Source: Candidatus Solincola daggyaiensis (lineage in GTDB: Bacteria; Actinomycetota; Geothermincolia; Geothermincolales; RBG-13-55-18). Taken from it: a DNA stretch of 33,736 bases. Positions 16,030 to 23,981 of this stretch are shown piece after piece. The first letter of the stretch is position 1. Each line of letters begins with the position of its first letter. Made by a program: the position numbers and the translations under genes. Below the pieces are notes generated by a model, which saw nothing but the letters and a program-made list of their open reading frames with translations, did no database searches and had not been told where the DNA came from. Location of the stretch: contig JACVJD010000028.1 in the NCBI GenBank assembly GCA_015711825.1, forward strand, positions 1 to 33,736. Direction: 5' to 3'.

Positions 16030-16925
16030 CGGCCCCACCCCATGCTGTCCGGCTTGCGGCTCATGATCAGGCGGCGTTCCGGTATCTCCTCGAAGCCCAG
16101 CTTGCGATAAAGGGATCTCGCCGCCCCGTTTTCCTCCTGGGTGTTGACGCATATCACCCCCGCGCCCATGGCGCTCAGGGAATCGATGAGGCGGCGGGAA
16201 AGGGCCTCCCCGATCCCTTTGCCCTGGCAAGCGTCTCTTACCCCCAGTCGCTGCAGGTATCCGAAGCGTCCGTTGGTTCCCCCGATGGCGTATCCGGCGA
16301 GGCGACCGTTCTCCCTTGCCAGGAGAAAGAGGTTTCGCGAGCAAGAGGAGGCCACCGCGTCCAGAGTACGCGCGTCGAGCCTCCAAAAAGCGTCGAACGC
16401 ACCGGCATCAAGCTCCAGGACTTCCTCCCGGTGGCGTTTCCGGAAGCGGATGAACTCCACCCCTTTGACGCCATGGGGTTCCCCGTCCGGAGGTCGCGAC
16501 CTTCTTTCCAGCAGAACGATGCGGTAGAGCGGCATGAAACCCCAGGCGGCGAATTCCTCCGCCTCCCCCTCGCCGAGAGGCCTGGTGACGAAAAGGGCGA
16601 CTCCGCCTTGGAAGCTCCTCACGGCGGCCTCGCGCACCAGGGCTCTCCGCGCCTCTCCGTGTCCCTTCAGGTACCATAATGCCGTGACGTCGCCGTGGCT
16701 TCTCCAGTTCCCAACCAGCACGAAGTGGGACGTAGATCGACCGGTGCCCCGGAGGCTGTATATGCGTCCACCGCAAGAGCGCATGAATTCCAGATAATGC
16801 TGCTTGTTACGGAAGAAGTAACTCCTCTTGACCTCGAGCCAGAAGGACTTGAAGCTCTCGGGGGGGACCTCCTCTATGCCCTCGGCGTCGTAGCGCATAT
16901 CGACAGGGTCTATTATCGGGACCAC
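16026..16925 (-). CDS. GNAT-family N-acetyltransferase with an extra N-terminal half
   Basis: This protein is about 299 residues. The C-terminal half (about 150-290) is a GNAT domain, with acetyl-CoA-binding motif A LGVRDACQGKGIGEALSRRLID and motif B VNTQEENGAARSLYRKLGFEE. The N-terminal half (RSYFFRNKQHYLEFMRSCGGRIY, ALWYLKGHGEA) may be a degenerate second GNAT fold, as in tandem GNATs, but lacks a clear motif A. The GTG at 16925 is the best start, with AAAGGAA directly before it. This is not firm: the spacing is short, and a later ATG at DMRYDAEG is possible. It begins 23 bases after the TauE-like gene and overlaps the next gene by 4 bases. The substrate is unknown. Confidence 0.75.
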   Translation of the reverse strand: MVPIIDPVDMRYDAEGIEEVPPESFKSFWLEVKRSYFFRNKQHYLEFMRSCGGRIYSLRGTGRSTSHFVLVGNWRSHGDVTALWYLKGHGEARRALVREAAVRSFQGGVALFVTRPLGEGEAEEFAAWGFMPLYRIVLLERRSRPPDGEPHGVKGVEFIRFRKRHREEVLELDAGAFDAFWRLDARTLDAVASSCSRNLFLLARENGRLAGYAIGGTNGRFGYLQRLGVRDACQGKGIGEALSRRLIDSLSAMGAGVICVNTQEENGAARSLYRKLGFEEIPERRLIMSRKPDSMGWGR

Positions 16926-16948
16926 TTCCTTTCCGCTGCCGGGGCGGC

Positions 16949-17737
16949 CTAGACCATCCCCATGATCTCCCGGGTCATGAATATTATACCGATGGCCAGG
17001 AGAAGGAAGGAAAAGAGCAGCAGAACCCGCCGGTTGCGGGCGCGGAGGGTGAAGAAGGAGCCGGTGAAGGCGCCGGGCATGACCCCCAAGGTCAGGGCCA
17101 GTACCAGGGTCCAGTCCACGTGCCCGAGAAAGCTGTGGATAACGCTTCCGGGCACGGAGAGGGCGGTGATGACCACCAGGGAGTTGCCAAGGCATTCCTT
17201 GAGCTCGAGTCGCAATAAAAAGAAAAAGGCGGGCACCAAGATGACCCCTCCGCCCAGTCCCAGGAAGCCGGAGAAGAATCCGGCCGCAAAGCCGATGGCC
17301 CCCAGCTTCCATAGCGGTGCCGACGTGCGTTGCGGCGTCGATCTCAGCCTCTCGTAGGGGTCCTTTCCCAGTGCCGCCTTTGCGGTACGCCAGGATAAAT
17401 AGACGATGACCAGAGCGGTGACCATCATGATGTAGCGGGTATCCATGAGCGCGGTGACCGACGACCCTATGCCGGTGCCCGCTAAGCCGAAAAGGGCGCA
17501 TATGGCGACGATGCGACGATCTACCTTTCCCGCGCGCCAGTAGTTGAACGACCCCACCAGGGCGGAGGGAAAGGTGATGGGAAGCGGCGTGCCCAGCGCG
17601 ATGTCCGCGGAGCGCTGCAGCAGCATGCGTATGCCCGGGGTGGTGATTATACCTCCCCCCACACCGAAGGCGCCCGAGGTAAAGCCGGCTGCGAATCCCA
17701 GGATGACCGCGAAGAAGAACTCATAGGCACGGAACAA
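16949..17737 (-). CDS. TauE/SafE-family membrane permease
   Basis: This 262-residue polytopic protein (about 8 helices) belongs to the TauE/SafE (DUF81) family of sulfite, sulfonate or organic-anion exporters. The two family repeats are visible: AAGFTSGAFGVGGGIITTPGI near the N-terminus and AAGFFSGFLGLGGGVILVPAFFF in the middle, each with the Gly-rich FGVGGG/LGLGGG core. The start is TTG at 17737 with GGGGAGGG six bases upstream. The longer open frame overlaps the deacylase gene and reads as low-complexity junk. It starts 20 bases after the YbaK-type gene. The substrate is not predictable from sequence. Confidence 0.85.
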   Translation of the reverse strand: MFRAYEFFFAVILGFAAGFTSGAFGVGGGIITTPGIRMLLQRSADIALGTPLPITFPSALVGSFNYWRAGKVDRRIVAICALFGLAGTGIGSSVTALMDTRYIMMVTALVIVYLSWRTAKAALGKDPYERLRSTPQRTSAPLWKLGAIGFAAGFFSGFLGLGGGVILVPAFFFLLRLELKECLGNSLVVITALSVPGSVIHSFLGHVDWTLVLALTLGVMPGAFTGSFFTLRARNRRVLLLFSFLLLAIGIIFMTREIMGMV

Positions 17738-17757
17738 ACGCTTCCCTCCCCGGGCGC

Positions 17758-18222
17758 TCAGTGGATGATATCCACGACTTCCGCGTCCGCCGCCCTCACC
17801 AGGTCGTAGGATCTTATCTTGAGTATCATCCCCGGCTCGCCACCGCCCGTGTACACCACATCCTCGCGCAAGGCCTGCAGGTCGATGTAGGTGGGCATCT
17901 GGGATCTCAGGGCCACGGGCGGGGTGCACCCGATAAGGTATCCCGTCAACTGGCGCACCTCGTCAGCGTTCAGGAGGCGCAGCCGCCTGGCGCCCACCTC
18001 CGCCTTGAGCTTGGAATAATCAACGGTGGCGTTTCCAGGGATCAAGGCCATGACCGGTTTGCCGTCCGCCAGGAAGAACACCGATTTGACCACCTGGTGT
18101 GGCTGTAATCCGAGCACGGCGGCGGCGCGGGCGGCGGTACGGGCGGATTCAGGCATCCTGCTCAGCTCGTGGGGAATGTTTGCCGTCTGCAGGTAATTGT
18201 GAACGTCCACGCTGCTGAGCAA
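17758..18222 (-). CDS. YbaK/ProX-type aminoacyl-tRNA deacylase
   Basis: This 154-residue protein of the YbaK/EbsC family hydrolyses mischarged tRNA, typically Cys-tRNA(Pro) or related species. Family features are VVKSVFFLADGKPVMALIPG, whose Lys46 corresponds to the essential lysine of Haemophilus YbaK, then LTGYLIGCTPPVAL (the Gly-x-x-Pro-Pro motif) and VYTGGGEPGMILKIRSYDL near the end. The start is TTG with GGGAGGTAGCA before it. It is the first gene of the murJ operon. Its link to a cell-wall operon has no evident functional reason. It could also be a general regulatory YbaK homologue. Confidence 0.88.
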   Translation of the reverse strand: MLSSVDVHNYLQTANIPHELSRMPESARTAARAAAVLGLQPHQVVKSVFFLADGKPVMALIPGNATVDYSKLKAEVGARRLRLLNADEVRQLTGYLIGCTPPVALRSQMPTYIDLQALREDVVYTGGGEPGMILKIRSYDLVRAADAEVVDIIH

Positions 18223-18303
18223 TGCTACCTCCCTATGGTGTTTTCCGTCCTGGCGAAGGCGGTCTACCGGCAGCCGGCGGCTGTTGGATGGATCCTTGCA
18301 CGC

Positions 18304-18312
18304 ATTATAGCA
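18304..18312 (-). promoter_or_regulatory. Extended -10 promoter of the ybaK-murJ operon
   Basis: The minus strand reads TGCTATAAT, a perfect extended -10. A transcript start near 18297 would give a leader of about 75 bases. No -35 consensus is evident. The same style appears before iorA and the sigma gene. Confidence 0.6.
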
Positions 18313-18376
18313 TAGTAAGCATTCCGCATTTCACCGCTCGCCGGGGATGGCGAGTAGGAGCGGAACGGCGCACGGG

Positions 18377-18565
18377 CTACTTTAGACCGCCCTTCCTCCC
18401 GATTTCCTGGTAAAACTTGGAACCATAGCGCTCTTTGGTGGTCTGCCCGCCCTTGCGGCCGCCCTTCTGCCCTATTTTCTGGTAGAACTCCGTGCCGTAT
18501 CGTTTGAGCGTCGTCTTTCCGCCTTTTCTCCCCGCTTCGCTTCGGGTCAGTTTCTTGTTCGCCAT
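18377..18565 (-). CDS. KGG-repeat general stress protein (GsiB-like)
   Basis: This 62-residue basic, hydrophilic protein contains two near-identical repeats of about 24 residues of the form GRKGG-x-TT-x3-RYG-x2-FYQ-x-IG-x-KG. That is the stress-induced KGG motif of GsiB-type and LEA group 1-like (Em) proteins. Such proteins are disordered, accumulate under desiccation, heat or stationary phase, and are thought to protect macromolecules. The ATG follows GCGAGGAGGGATCGCCC. A SigB-type promoter pattern lies about 70-95 bases upstream. It is monocistronic. Confidence 0.85.
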   Translation of the reverse strand: MANKKLTRSEAGRKGGKTTLKRYGTEFYQKIGQKGGRKGGQTTKERYGSKFYQEIGRKGGLK

Positions 18566-18634
18566 GGGCGATCCCTCCTCGCTGCATTCTGGCTGGCGTG
18601 TTTGGTCAGCGACTCAAGCCCTACAAAAGATGTT

Positions 18635-18660
18635 TTACCCAAAGCGACGCCGGTTTAACC
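18635..18660 (-). promoter_or_regulatory. SigB/SigF-type stress promoter before the KGG gene
   Basis: On the minus strand GGTTAA is followed, after 14 bases, by GGGTAA. This is close to the general stress consensus GTTT-N12-17-GGGTAT used by Bacillus SigB and mycobacterial SigF. The predicted start is about 62 bases before the ATG. gsiB, a relative of the downstream gene, is a classic SigB target in Bacillus subtilis, which supports the reading. Confidence 0.55.
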
Positions 18661-18738
18661 AAGCGAGTCGGCGGCACCGGGCGGAGCCTTTTCGCCTTTC
18701 TCGGCGCGCAAGGCCTGAGCGCATGGCCGCCCTCGTCG

Positions 18739-19371
18739 TTAGTCGCCCGCATTGGCGGTCTGGGCTTTGTCGCCGCGATTGTAAACCCAGATGCCGGCGA
18801 TGAGCGCCAGCATGGCCCCGGCCGAGACGAGGGTGAGCCACAAGGGGATGGCGGAGAAGGCGTAAACCACCGCGCTGACCACCACTCCCGCTATCAGTAC
18901 CCCGGCGAAGATGGAGGCCATGGCCGGCCAGAAGGGGACGTCGAAGACGAAGGCGGCCAGCGCGCCGGTCCATGCCCCCGTCCCGGGAAGGGGGATGGCC
19001 ACGAAGATGCACAGGGCAGGGTACCTCCAGCGTTCATAGGTCTTGCCGTGTTTTCTGCGCGTTCGGGAGAAAAGCCAGGAGAAAACGCGATCCATGATCC
19101 TGGACCTTCGGCGCAGCCAGTCGGAGAAAGGGCCGAGGAAGAGGAGGATGAAAGGTATGGGGATCATGTTCCCCACCACCGCCCAAAGATAGGTGTGCCA
19201 GATGCTCATCTTCCAGCTCAGGTAAGCGATGGGGATGGCGCCCCTGAGCTCGAAGACGGGTACCATGGCGATGATGGCGGTGCGAAGCCAGATCGGGATA
19301 CCCCCGTACCAGTTCGATAACGCGGCAAGGGCAGCGGGTCTGTACCTTGCGGAAAGCGCTCTCCACATCAT
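18739..19371 (-). CDS. Small multidrug export family (PF06695) membrane protein
   Basis: This 210-residue integral membrane protein shows PVFELRGAIPIAY (38-50), GNMIPIPFILLFLGP (67-81) and PLPGTGAWTGALAAFVF (127-143), the signature of the Sm_multidrug_ex family. Despite the name, a transport role is weakly supported in the family. About five hydrophobic segments are seen, with an Arg/Lys-rich loop in the middle (RTRRKHGKTYERWR). It starts at tandem ATG codons after AGGGATAG. It is isolated from its neighbours by intergenic stretches and probably monocistronic. Confidence 0.82.
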   Translation of the reverse strand: MMWRALSARYRPAALAALSNWYGGIPIWLRTAIIAMVPVFELRGAIPIAYLSWKMSIWHTYLWAVVGNMIPIPFILLFLGPFSDWLRRRSRIMDRVFSWLFSRTRRKHGKTYERWRYPALCIFVAIPLPGTGAWTGALAAFVFDVPFWPAMASIFAGVLIAGVVVSAVVYAFSAIPLWLTLVSAGAMLALIAGIWVYNRGDKAQTANAGD

Positions 19372-19922
19372 CTATCCCTGTTCCTTTCCCGCGATGCTCG
19401 GTGGGCTTCCGTCGCCTCGCGACTTTCCCTCTGTCCTGAACCGCGGTTGCAGCCGCGGCATAGCTCCCGCGGCAGAGCCGTACCTCGAGAGTTACGCTCC
19501 ATCTTAACACCTGGCCCTTGGTCGTAAAATGCGGATTTTGCGGGCTTAGGGAGGGCTCGAGGATGTCGCCCTTGGCCTAACCGCCCGCTTTTCCCTGCCG
19601 CCGTCTCATCCACGTGTCTTTTGCCCCCGCTTGCGGGAGAGGGGGCCGACATTCAAGTCTTGTTCCCGCAAGCGTTCCCATGTTGCTCCGCCTGCCCCTG
19701 AAGGCAGCCCGCGCGTTGCCCGGGCTCATGACATCTTCCACCCCGTGATCCCGGAGGCTTATGAGTTGCTCGGGTTCACGGGGAAACCGCGGCGGGTGCG
19801 GAATGGGGCACAAAGCGAGCAACTCTTGACCGACCTTTCCCGTTTGCCCGCTTTGTACAGGAGGGAACCATGGGGCGAGGCGCGACCGAGACGGTTAAGG
19901 ACGACATTTCCACCTAGAGGCC
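19372..19922. other. 551-bp intergenic region with iterated GC palindromes
   Basis: There is no convincing gene here. Three CCGCGG palindromes occur at 19441, 19453 and 19467 and can form alternative stems in the leader of the export-family gene. A CCCCC/GGGGG stem with an inner CCCGC/GCGGG alternative lies near 19623-19645. A 15-codon open frame at 19870-19917 (plus) has an excellent AGGAGGGAACC site but no recognisable product. It may be a vestige or a short peptide. Confidence 0.4.
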
Positions 19923-20330
19923 TCAAAGACGGATGTCCTTGCCGATCCAGCCGTCGTAGGCGACCTTCCAGTTCTCTCCCTCCCTTCGCAAGAGGAAGGT
20001 GGTCTCCTTGTATCCCGCTCCATCCGTGGGCTGGGTGTAGCCCAGGATTATCTCCACCCGGACCTTAGCCTCGTCCCCCTCCACCTCTGCGTAGGTGATA
20101 TCTCCCACGCCGCTGGTGGTGCCGGGGTTATAATCCCTCTCGCTCTCCCAGTAGTACCTGACAGCCCGCAACAGCTCGTCCCTTTGGGCCGGGGTGGCGT
20201 TCCCGGTGCCGTAGCAGGAGAGAGAAAGGAGCGAAAAGACGAGGCAGAGCGCGAGCAGCGGCACCGCCGTGGCGAGAATGCTCGTCGGCGCGCCGTATGC
20301 GCGTTTCATGAGGTCGTTCCGGTCCTCCAT
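19923..20330 (-). CDS. Small exported protein, probable lipoprotein
   Basis: This 135-residue protein has an N-terminal hydrophobic signal (ILATAVPLLALCLVFSLLSLSCYG) that ends in a cysteine resembling a lipobox (SLSC), though position -3 is unusual. The mature part, about 90 residues, has a helix (PAQRDELLRAVRYYWESER) and a beta-sheet end that includes KETTFLLRREGENWKVAYDGW. This pattern occurs in NTF2-like or DUF4878-like lipoproteins (inference). The start is uncertain: ATG at 20330, or ATG at 20309 with an MKRAYGAP N-terminus. Neither has a strong ribosome binding site. Confidence 0.7.
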   Translation of the reverse strand: MEDRNDLMKRAYGAPTSILATAVPLLALCLVFSLLSLSCYGTGNATPAQRDELLRAVRYYWESERDYNPGTTSGVGDITYAEVEGDEAKVRVEIILGYTQPTDGAGYKETTFLLRREGENWKVAYDGWIGKDIRL

Positions 20331-20555
20331 CTCTTGGATCCGCCGCCTTTCCCCTGCCGGAATCCTTGCTGGGCCCGTCGCCTTGCGACCACCCCTTGGT
20401 CCTCCACCTCCTCAGGCCGCCGTCTCACCGTGAGAAAGCTTCCCGTAATGGTTATTCTATATTATTTATGTCGATCCCCCCGCAAACCCTCTACCCGTGC
20501 GCTTCCCCGCGATTTTCGCGCCCGGCAACTGCCGAACTCCTATGTCGGCACTCCG

Positions 20556-23072
20556 CTAAAGCAACGTGACCGGGTCCACATCCACGGCGAGCGAGATATC
20601 CTCGTGCGCTATCCCTTGCTGCTTGCAATAGGAGCGGCGAAAGGCATCGTACGAGGAGAGGGCGTTCCTCAGCCTGTCTGCGAGCCTCTCCAGAAAAGCC
20701 GTTTTGAGGGTAAGGTGAAAGCGGTATCGCCCCTTAAGCTTCGCCAGCGGCGCTGGAGCGGGCCCCAGCAGCTCCCCCTCGTGGGGGCGGACGAGAGGCT
20801 TCAGGATCTCCCCCAGTCCCTCGGCGGCGGCGCGGGCATGCTCCTCCCGCTCCGAGCTTATCACCAGGTTGACCAGGCGGCTGTAGGGGGGGTAGAAGGC
20901 CTCGCGGCGGAAGGCGAGCTCCTGGCGATAGAAAGCCTCGGCATCTCCCCGCACCGCGGAACGGATGGCGTAATGCTCGGGGTTGAAGGTCTGCACGATG
21001 ACCCTACCAGGCAGCGCTCCCCTTCCCGCCCTTCCACTCACCTGGGTAAGGAGCTGGAAGGTCCTCTCCCCGGCGCGGAAGTCCGGCAGCCCCAGGGAGG
21101 TGTCTGCGTTGATCACCCCCACCAGGGTGACGTTGGGTATGTCGAGCCCCTTGGCGATCATCTGGGTGCCCAGAAGGATCTGCGCCTTACGGGATTTAAA
21201 GTCTTCCAGCATGTCCCAGTGAGCGTGCTTGTGCCGCGTGGTGTCGGCGTCCATACGGATGCAGCTCATCTGGGGCAGCAGCCTCCGTAGCTCCTCCTCC
21301 ACGCGCTCGGTGCCGATGCCCGCGTAGCGCACCACGTTCTTCCCGCACTGGGGGCAGATGAAAGGCTCGGATATGCTCCAGTTGCAGTGGTGGCAGAGCA
21401 AGTAGGTCTCCCGGGCGTGGAAGCATAGGCTCACGGAGCAGTTGCGACATTGGAATATATAGCCACATTCATGGCACTGCAGGAAGCGGGCGAAGCCGCG
21501 GCGGTTGAGGAAAAGGATGGCCTGCTCCCCTGTCTCATATGTCCTCACCAGGGCGTTTACCAGGCGGGGCGAGAGGATGGTGCGCAGGCCGGGCACGCTC
21601 AGCTCCCGCATGTCCACGATCTCCGCCCCGGGCAAGGGCCGGTCGTCCACGCGCCGCGCGAGCCTCAGGTAGGTGTAGTCGCCTTTTTCGGCGGCGTGGC
21701 GGCTTTCCAGCAGGGGAGTGGCGCTTCCCAGCACCAGCACCGCCCCGCTCAGCCGCGCCCTCTCCTCCGCGACCTCCCTGGCGTGGTAGCGCGGCGTGGA
21801 GTTCTCCTTGTAAGTGGACTCGTGCTCCTCGTCTATCACGATCAGGCCGAGGTCGTCCAGGGGGGCGAAGAGGGCGGAACGCGCCCCGATGACCACGCGG
21901 TAGCGCCCTTCTCTGATGCCTCGCCACTGGTCGTAACGCTCCCCCAGCCCCAAGCGTGAGTGCAGGACCGCCACCTCGTCGCCCAGCCTCCCCTTGAAGC
22001 GCTGCACCATCTGGGGCGTAAGCGCGATCTCCGGGACCAGCACCAGGGCGGTGCGGGACCGCGCCAGCGCGTGCTCGATGGCGTGGAGGTACACCTCCGT
22101 TTTACCGCTGCCGGTGATGCCGTGGAGAAGTACGACGCCGCCCCCGCTCTTGTCCATCCTCTCCCCGATGGCCCTAAGCGCCTCCTCTTGCTCGGGGTTG
22201 AGCACGTGGGGCTCGATGTTGGGAAAGGAGCGGGTGGCGAAGGGATCGCGCAGCCTCTCCTCGAGGCGGAGGGACACGAGCCCGGCCTTCTCGGCGTCTT
22301 TGAGCGCGGCGGTCGAGGTTTTGGCCACGCGCTGCAGCTCGGGAACGGTGAGGACGCCGCCGTGGTCCCGCAGCGCCACCAGCAAGCGCAGGCGCGCGGG
22401 GGCGCGGGCGAGGCTCTCAGGATCCTCGATGGCTCTCCGCCCAGCGGCGGTGATCTCCGCAATGCGCACGTTTACCCGTGATACCCTGGGCCGCGGAATG
22501 GCGAAACGGCGCTTGACATGCCCCTTATCCAGCAAGGCTTTCAACGCCTGGGAGGAGAAGGCGTTTCCCAGACATTCCTTGAGCTCCTGGAGCGGAAGTT
22601 CGCCCTCACTAGCGGCCAGAGCGCGGATGATGTCGCGGCGGCGCGCCGCCCTCGCGGGGACGGCTTCCAAGGCCTCTCCCGCGTCCACCGCCAGGGATAT
22701 ATACTCCACCACGCGGCGGGAGCGTCCCGGCGGCATCACCAGGCGCAGCGCCTGGTTGAGGGAGCTGAGATAGCGCTCCGATATCCATTCGCATAGGCGC
22801 ACCATATCCTCATCGAAAACCGGCGGCTCGTCCACCAGCGCCTCGATGGCGCGTATCCTGGGGATATCCGGGGGCCGGCAGGCGCCTAGAACGTAACCCA
22901 CCTGCAGGGTGTTGATAAGCGGCACCAGCACAATGCTCCCCGTGCGCACCTCGCCCTCCAGTTCCGGCGGCACGAGGTAAGTGAGGGGACGATCGAGCTG
23001 ACGCGAGGGCGCGTCTATAAGAACGTTTACGAAGGTCCCCGTCTCGGTCCCCGTTCCCTTCAATCCGGACAT
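20556..23072 (-). CDS. priA: Primosomal replication-restart helicase PriA
   Basis: PriA is a superfamily 2 helicase that reloads the replicative helicase at stalled forks. From the ATG at 23072 it is 838 residues. The N-terminal 3'-end-binding domain is at 13-65 (FVNVLIDAPSRQLDRPLTYLV). Walker A GITGSGKT is at 318-325, followed by the IDEEHESTYKE motif. Four CxxC pairs of the zinc module lie between CHECGYIFQC and CPQCG. Helicase motifs GTQMIAKGLDIPNVTLVGV and QVSGRAGRG follow. All helicase motifs are intact, unlike mycobacterial PriA, which has lost them. The longer open frame upstream encodes Arg/Pro-rich junk. The ATG has no ribosome binding site but sits at the predicted transcript start. 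Confidence 0.93.
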   Translation of the reverse strand: MSGLKGTGTETGTFVNVLIDAPSRQLDRPLTYLVPPELEGEVRTGSIVLVPLINTLQVGYVLGACRPPDIPRIRAIEALVDEPPVFDEDMVRLCEWISERYLSSLNQALRLVMPPGRSRRVVEYISLAVDAGEALEAVPARAARRRDIIRALAASEGELPLQELKECLGNAFSSQALKALLDKGHVKRRFAIPRPRVSRVNVRIAEITAAGRRAIEDPESLARAPARLRLLVALRDHGGVLTVPELQRVAKTSTAALKDAEKAGLVSLRLEERLRDPFATRSFPNIEPHVLNPEQEEALRAIGERMDKSGGGVVLLHGITGSGKTEVYLHAIEHALARSRTALVLVPEIALTPQMVQRFKGRLGDEVAVLHSRLGLGERYDQWRGIREGRYRVVIGARSALFAPLDDLGLIVIDEEHESTYKENSTPRYHAREVAEERARLSGAVLVLGSATPLLESRHAAEKGDYTYLRLARRVDDRPLPGAEIVDMRELSVPGLRTILSPRLVNALVRTYETGEQAILFLNRRGFARFLQCHECGYIFQCRNCSVSLCFHARETYLLCHHCNWSISEPFICPQCGKNVVRYAGIGTERVEEELRRLLPQMSCIRMDADTTRHKHAHWDMLEDFKSRKAQILLGTQMIAKGLDIPNVTLVGVINADTSLGLPDFRAGERTFQLLTQVSGRAGRGALPGRVIVQTFNPEHYAIRSAVRGDAEAFYRQELAFRREAFYPPYSRLVNLVISSEREEHARAAAEGLGEILKPLVRPHEGELLGPAPAPLAKLKGRYRFHLTLKTAFLERLADRLRNALSSYDAFRRSYCKQQGIAHEDISLAVDVDPVTLL

Positions 23073-23078
23073 GGGACA

Positions 23079-23084
23079 ATTATA
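23079..23084 (-). promoter_or_regulatory. -10 element giving a leaderless priA transcript
   Basis: A perfect TATAAT on the minus strand ends six bases before the priA ATG, so transcription should start at or next to the A of the start codon. No -35 match and no Shine-Dalgarno sequence are present. Confidence 0.55.
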
Positions 23085-23094
23085 AAGGCCGCTG

Positions 23095-23190
23095 CCGACG
23101 AGGAGGTCCGCTTTTATCCCCACCTCAAGGTGATACGCGACCACTCCTTCCAGACCTGCGTGGCGGAACCGACGAGGAGGTCCGCTTTTT
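23095..23190. repeat. Two direct copies of a 21-bp sequence upstream of priA
   Basis: CCGACGAGGAGGTCCGCTTTT occurs exactly at 23095-23115 and again at 23169-23189, 74 bases apart. Both are followed within three bases by TCCCCAC. The first copy covers the -35 area of the priA promoter. They could be binding sites or remnants of a small duplication. Confidence 0.8.
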
Positions 23191-23399
23191 TGTCCCCACG
23201 GCAAGGGCGAGAGGGAGAGGGCGCGGCGAGGAGAGGCCTTCCTCCCCCTCGCCTTTTCGCTCCGGCGTTCTCCTCTTGGGGAAAAACGTGAAGGAAAAGG
23301 CGAGGAAACGGCTTTCCCCACCTTTGCCCTCTCGCTGCTCTTCCTCGCGTGATGGCGGAGCAGCTGCGCAGATGCCGCCTGGATTCCCCCGCTACTAAG
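23191..23399. other. Remainder of the priA-prepilin peptidase intergenic region
   Basis: A hairpin at 23225-23253 (GGCGAGG/CCTCGCC with an inner GAGG/CCTC) is followed on the plus strand by TTTT. It looks like a plus-strand terminator without an upstream plus-strand gene. No coding frame is credible. Confidence 0.35.
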
Positions 23400-23870
23400 C
23401 TAGCTTCCCGGCAAGGGAGTGAGAAAGAAGGCGCAGAGTGCCGCGGAGAGGGAGAGAAAGGCCGCGTAGGGAAGGGTTTTCGAGGCGGCTCTTGCGTCGC
23501 TCTCCGGCGTTCCGTGACGCGGCAGGCGGCGGGAGACGATGAGCAAGCCCCCCGCGACGCCCGCCGCCGAGGCTCCCAGAAAGAAAGCCGGCCAGAGCAT
23601 GGAAGGACCTGTGAGCAGGCCGATCACGGCCAGAGCCTTTACGTCTCCCCCTCCCACGACGCGCAGGGAATACGCCGGCAGCAGCACCATGAAACCGAGT
23701 AGCATCCCCCACAGGCCTCGGCCCAGGACCCGCAAGCCGTTGCAGGCCAGCACGACACTTCCGCCTGCCAGAAAGGCGAGGACGAGCGCGTTGGGGACTC
23801 TGCGGTAACGCAGGTCATAATAGCTCACCGCAGCGGCGAAAGCCGAAAGCGCAAGAGCCCTGAACATCAT
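23400..23870 (-). CDS. tadV: Prepilin peptidase (TadV/CpaA, A24 family)
   Basis: This aspartic membrane peptidase processes Flp prepilin in the cytoplasmic membrane. It has about 156 residues and roughly five to six helices. Both catalytic aspartates are present, in SYYDLRYRRVPNALVL near the N-terminus and in RVVGGGDVKALAVIGLL (the GxGD motif). The short form lacks the methyltransferase domain of PilD, as usual for Tad systems. GTG, ATG, ATG occur in tandem at 23873-23865 with GGCGAGG just before them, so the exact start may shift by one codon. It ends the tad cluster, 111 bases after flp and behind a GC hairpin. Confidence 0.88.
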   Translation of the reverse strand: MMFRALALSAFAAAVSYYDLRYRRVPNALVLAFLAGGSVVLACNGLRVLGRGLWGMLLGFMVLLPAYSLRVVGGGDVKALAVIGLLTGPSMLWPAFFLGASAAGVAGGLLIVSRRLPRHGTPESDARAASKTLPYAAFLSLSAALCAFFLTPLPGS

Positions 23871-23941
23871 CACCTCGCCATCTCACCTTCTCTTACCCGT
23901 ACTCGACAAACCCCGACGGCGGAGCTTTCTCCACCAAGCGC

Positions 23942-23962
23942 GCGGGGGTGAGGCGCCCCCGC
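23942..23962 (-). terminator. GC hairpin between flp and the peptidase gene
   Basis: GCGGGGG pairs with CCCCCGC around a seven-base loop, about 20 bases past the flp stop. There is no T-tract in the direction of transcription. It may act as partial terminator or as 3' stabiliser keeping flp mRNA more abundant than the downstream peptidase mRNA. Confidence 0.45.
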
Positions 23963-23981
23963 CCGCTTTTCCCTTTCTCGA

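Noticed and set aside
20184-21290. A 368-codon plus-strand frame opposite priA
   Set aside because: It is antisense to well-conserved PriA helicase motifs and has no domain of its own.
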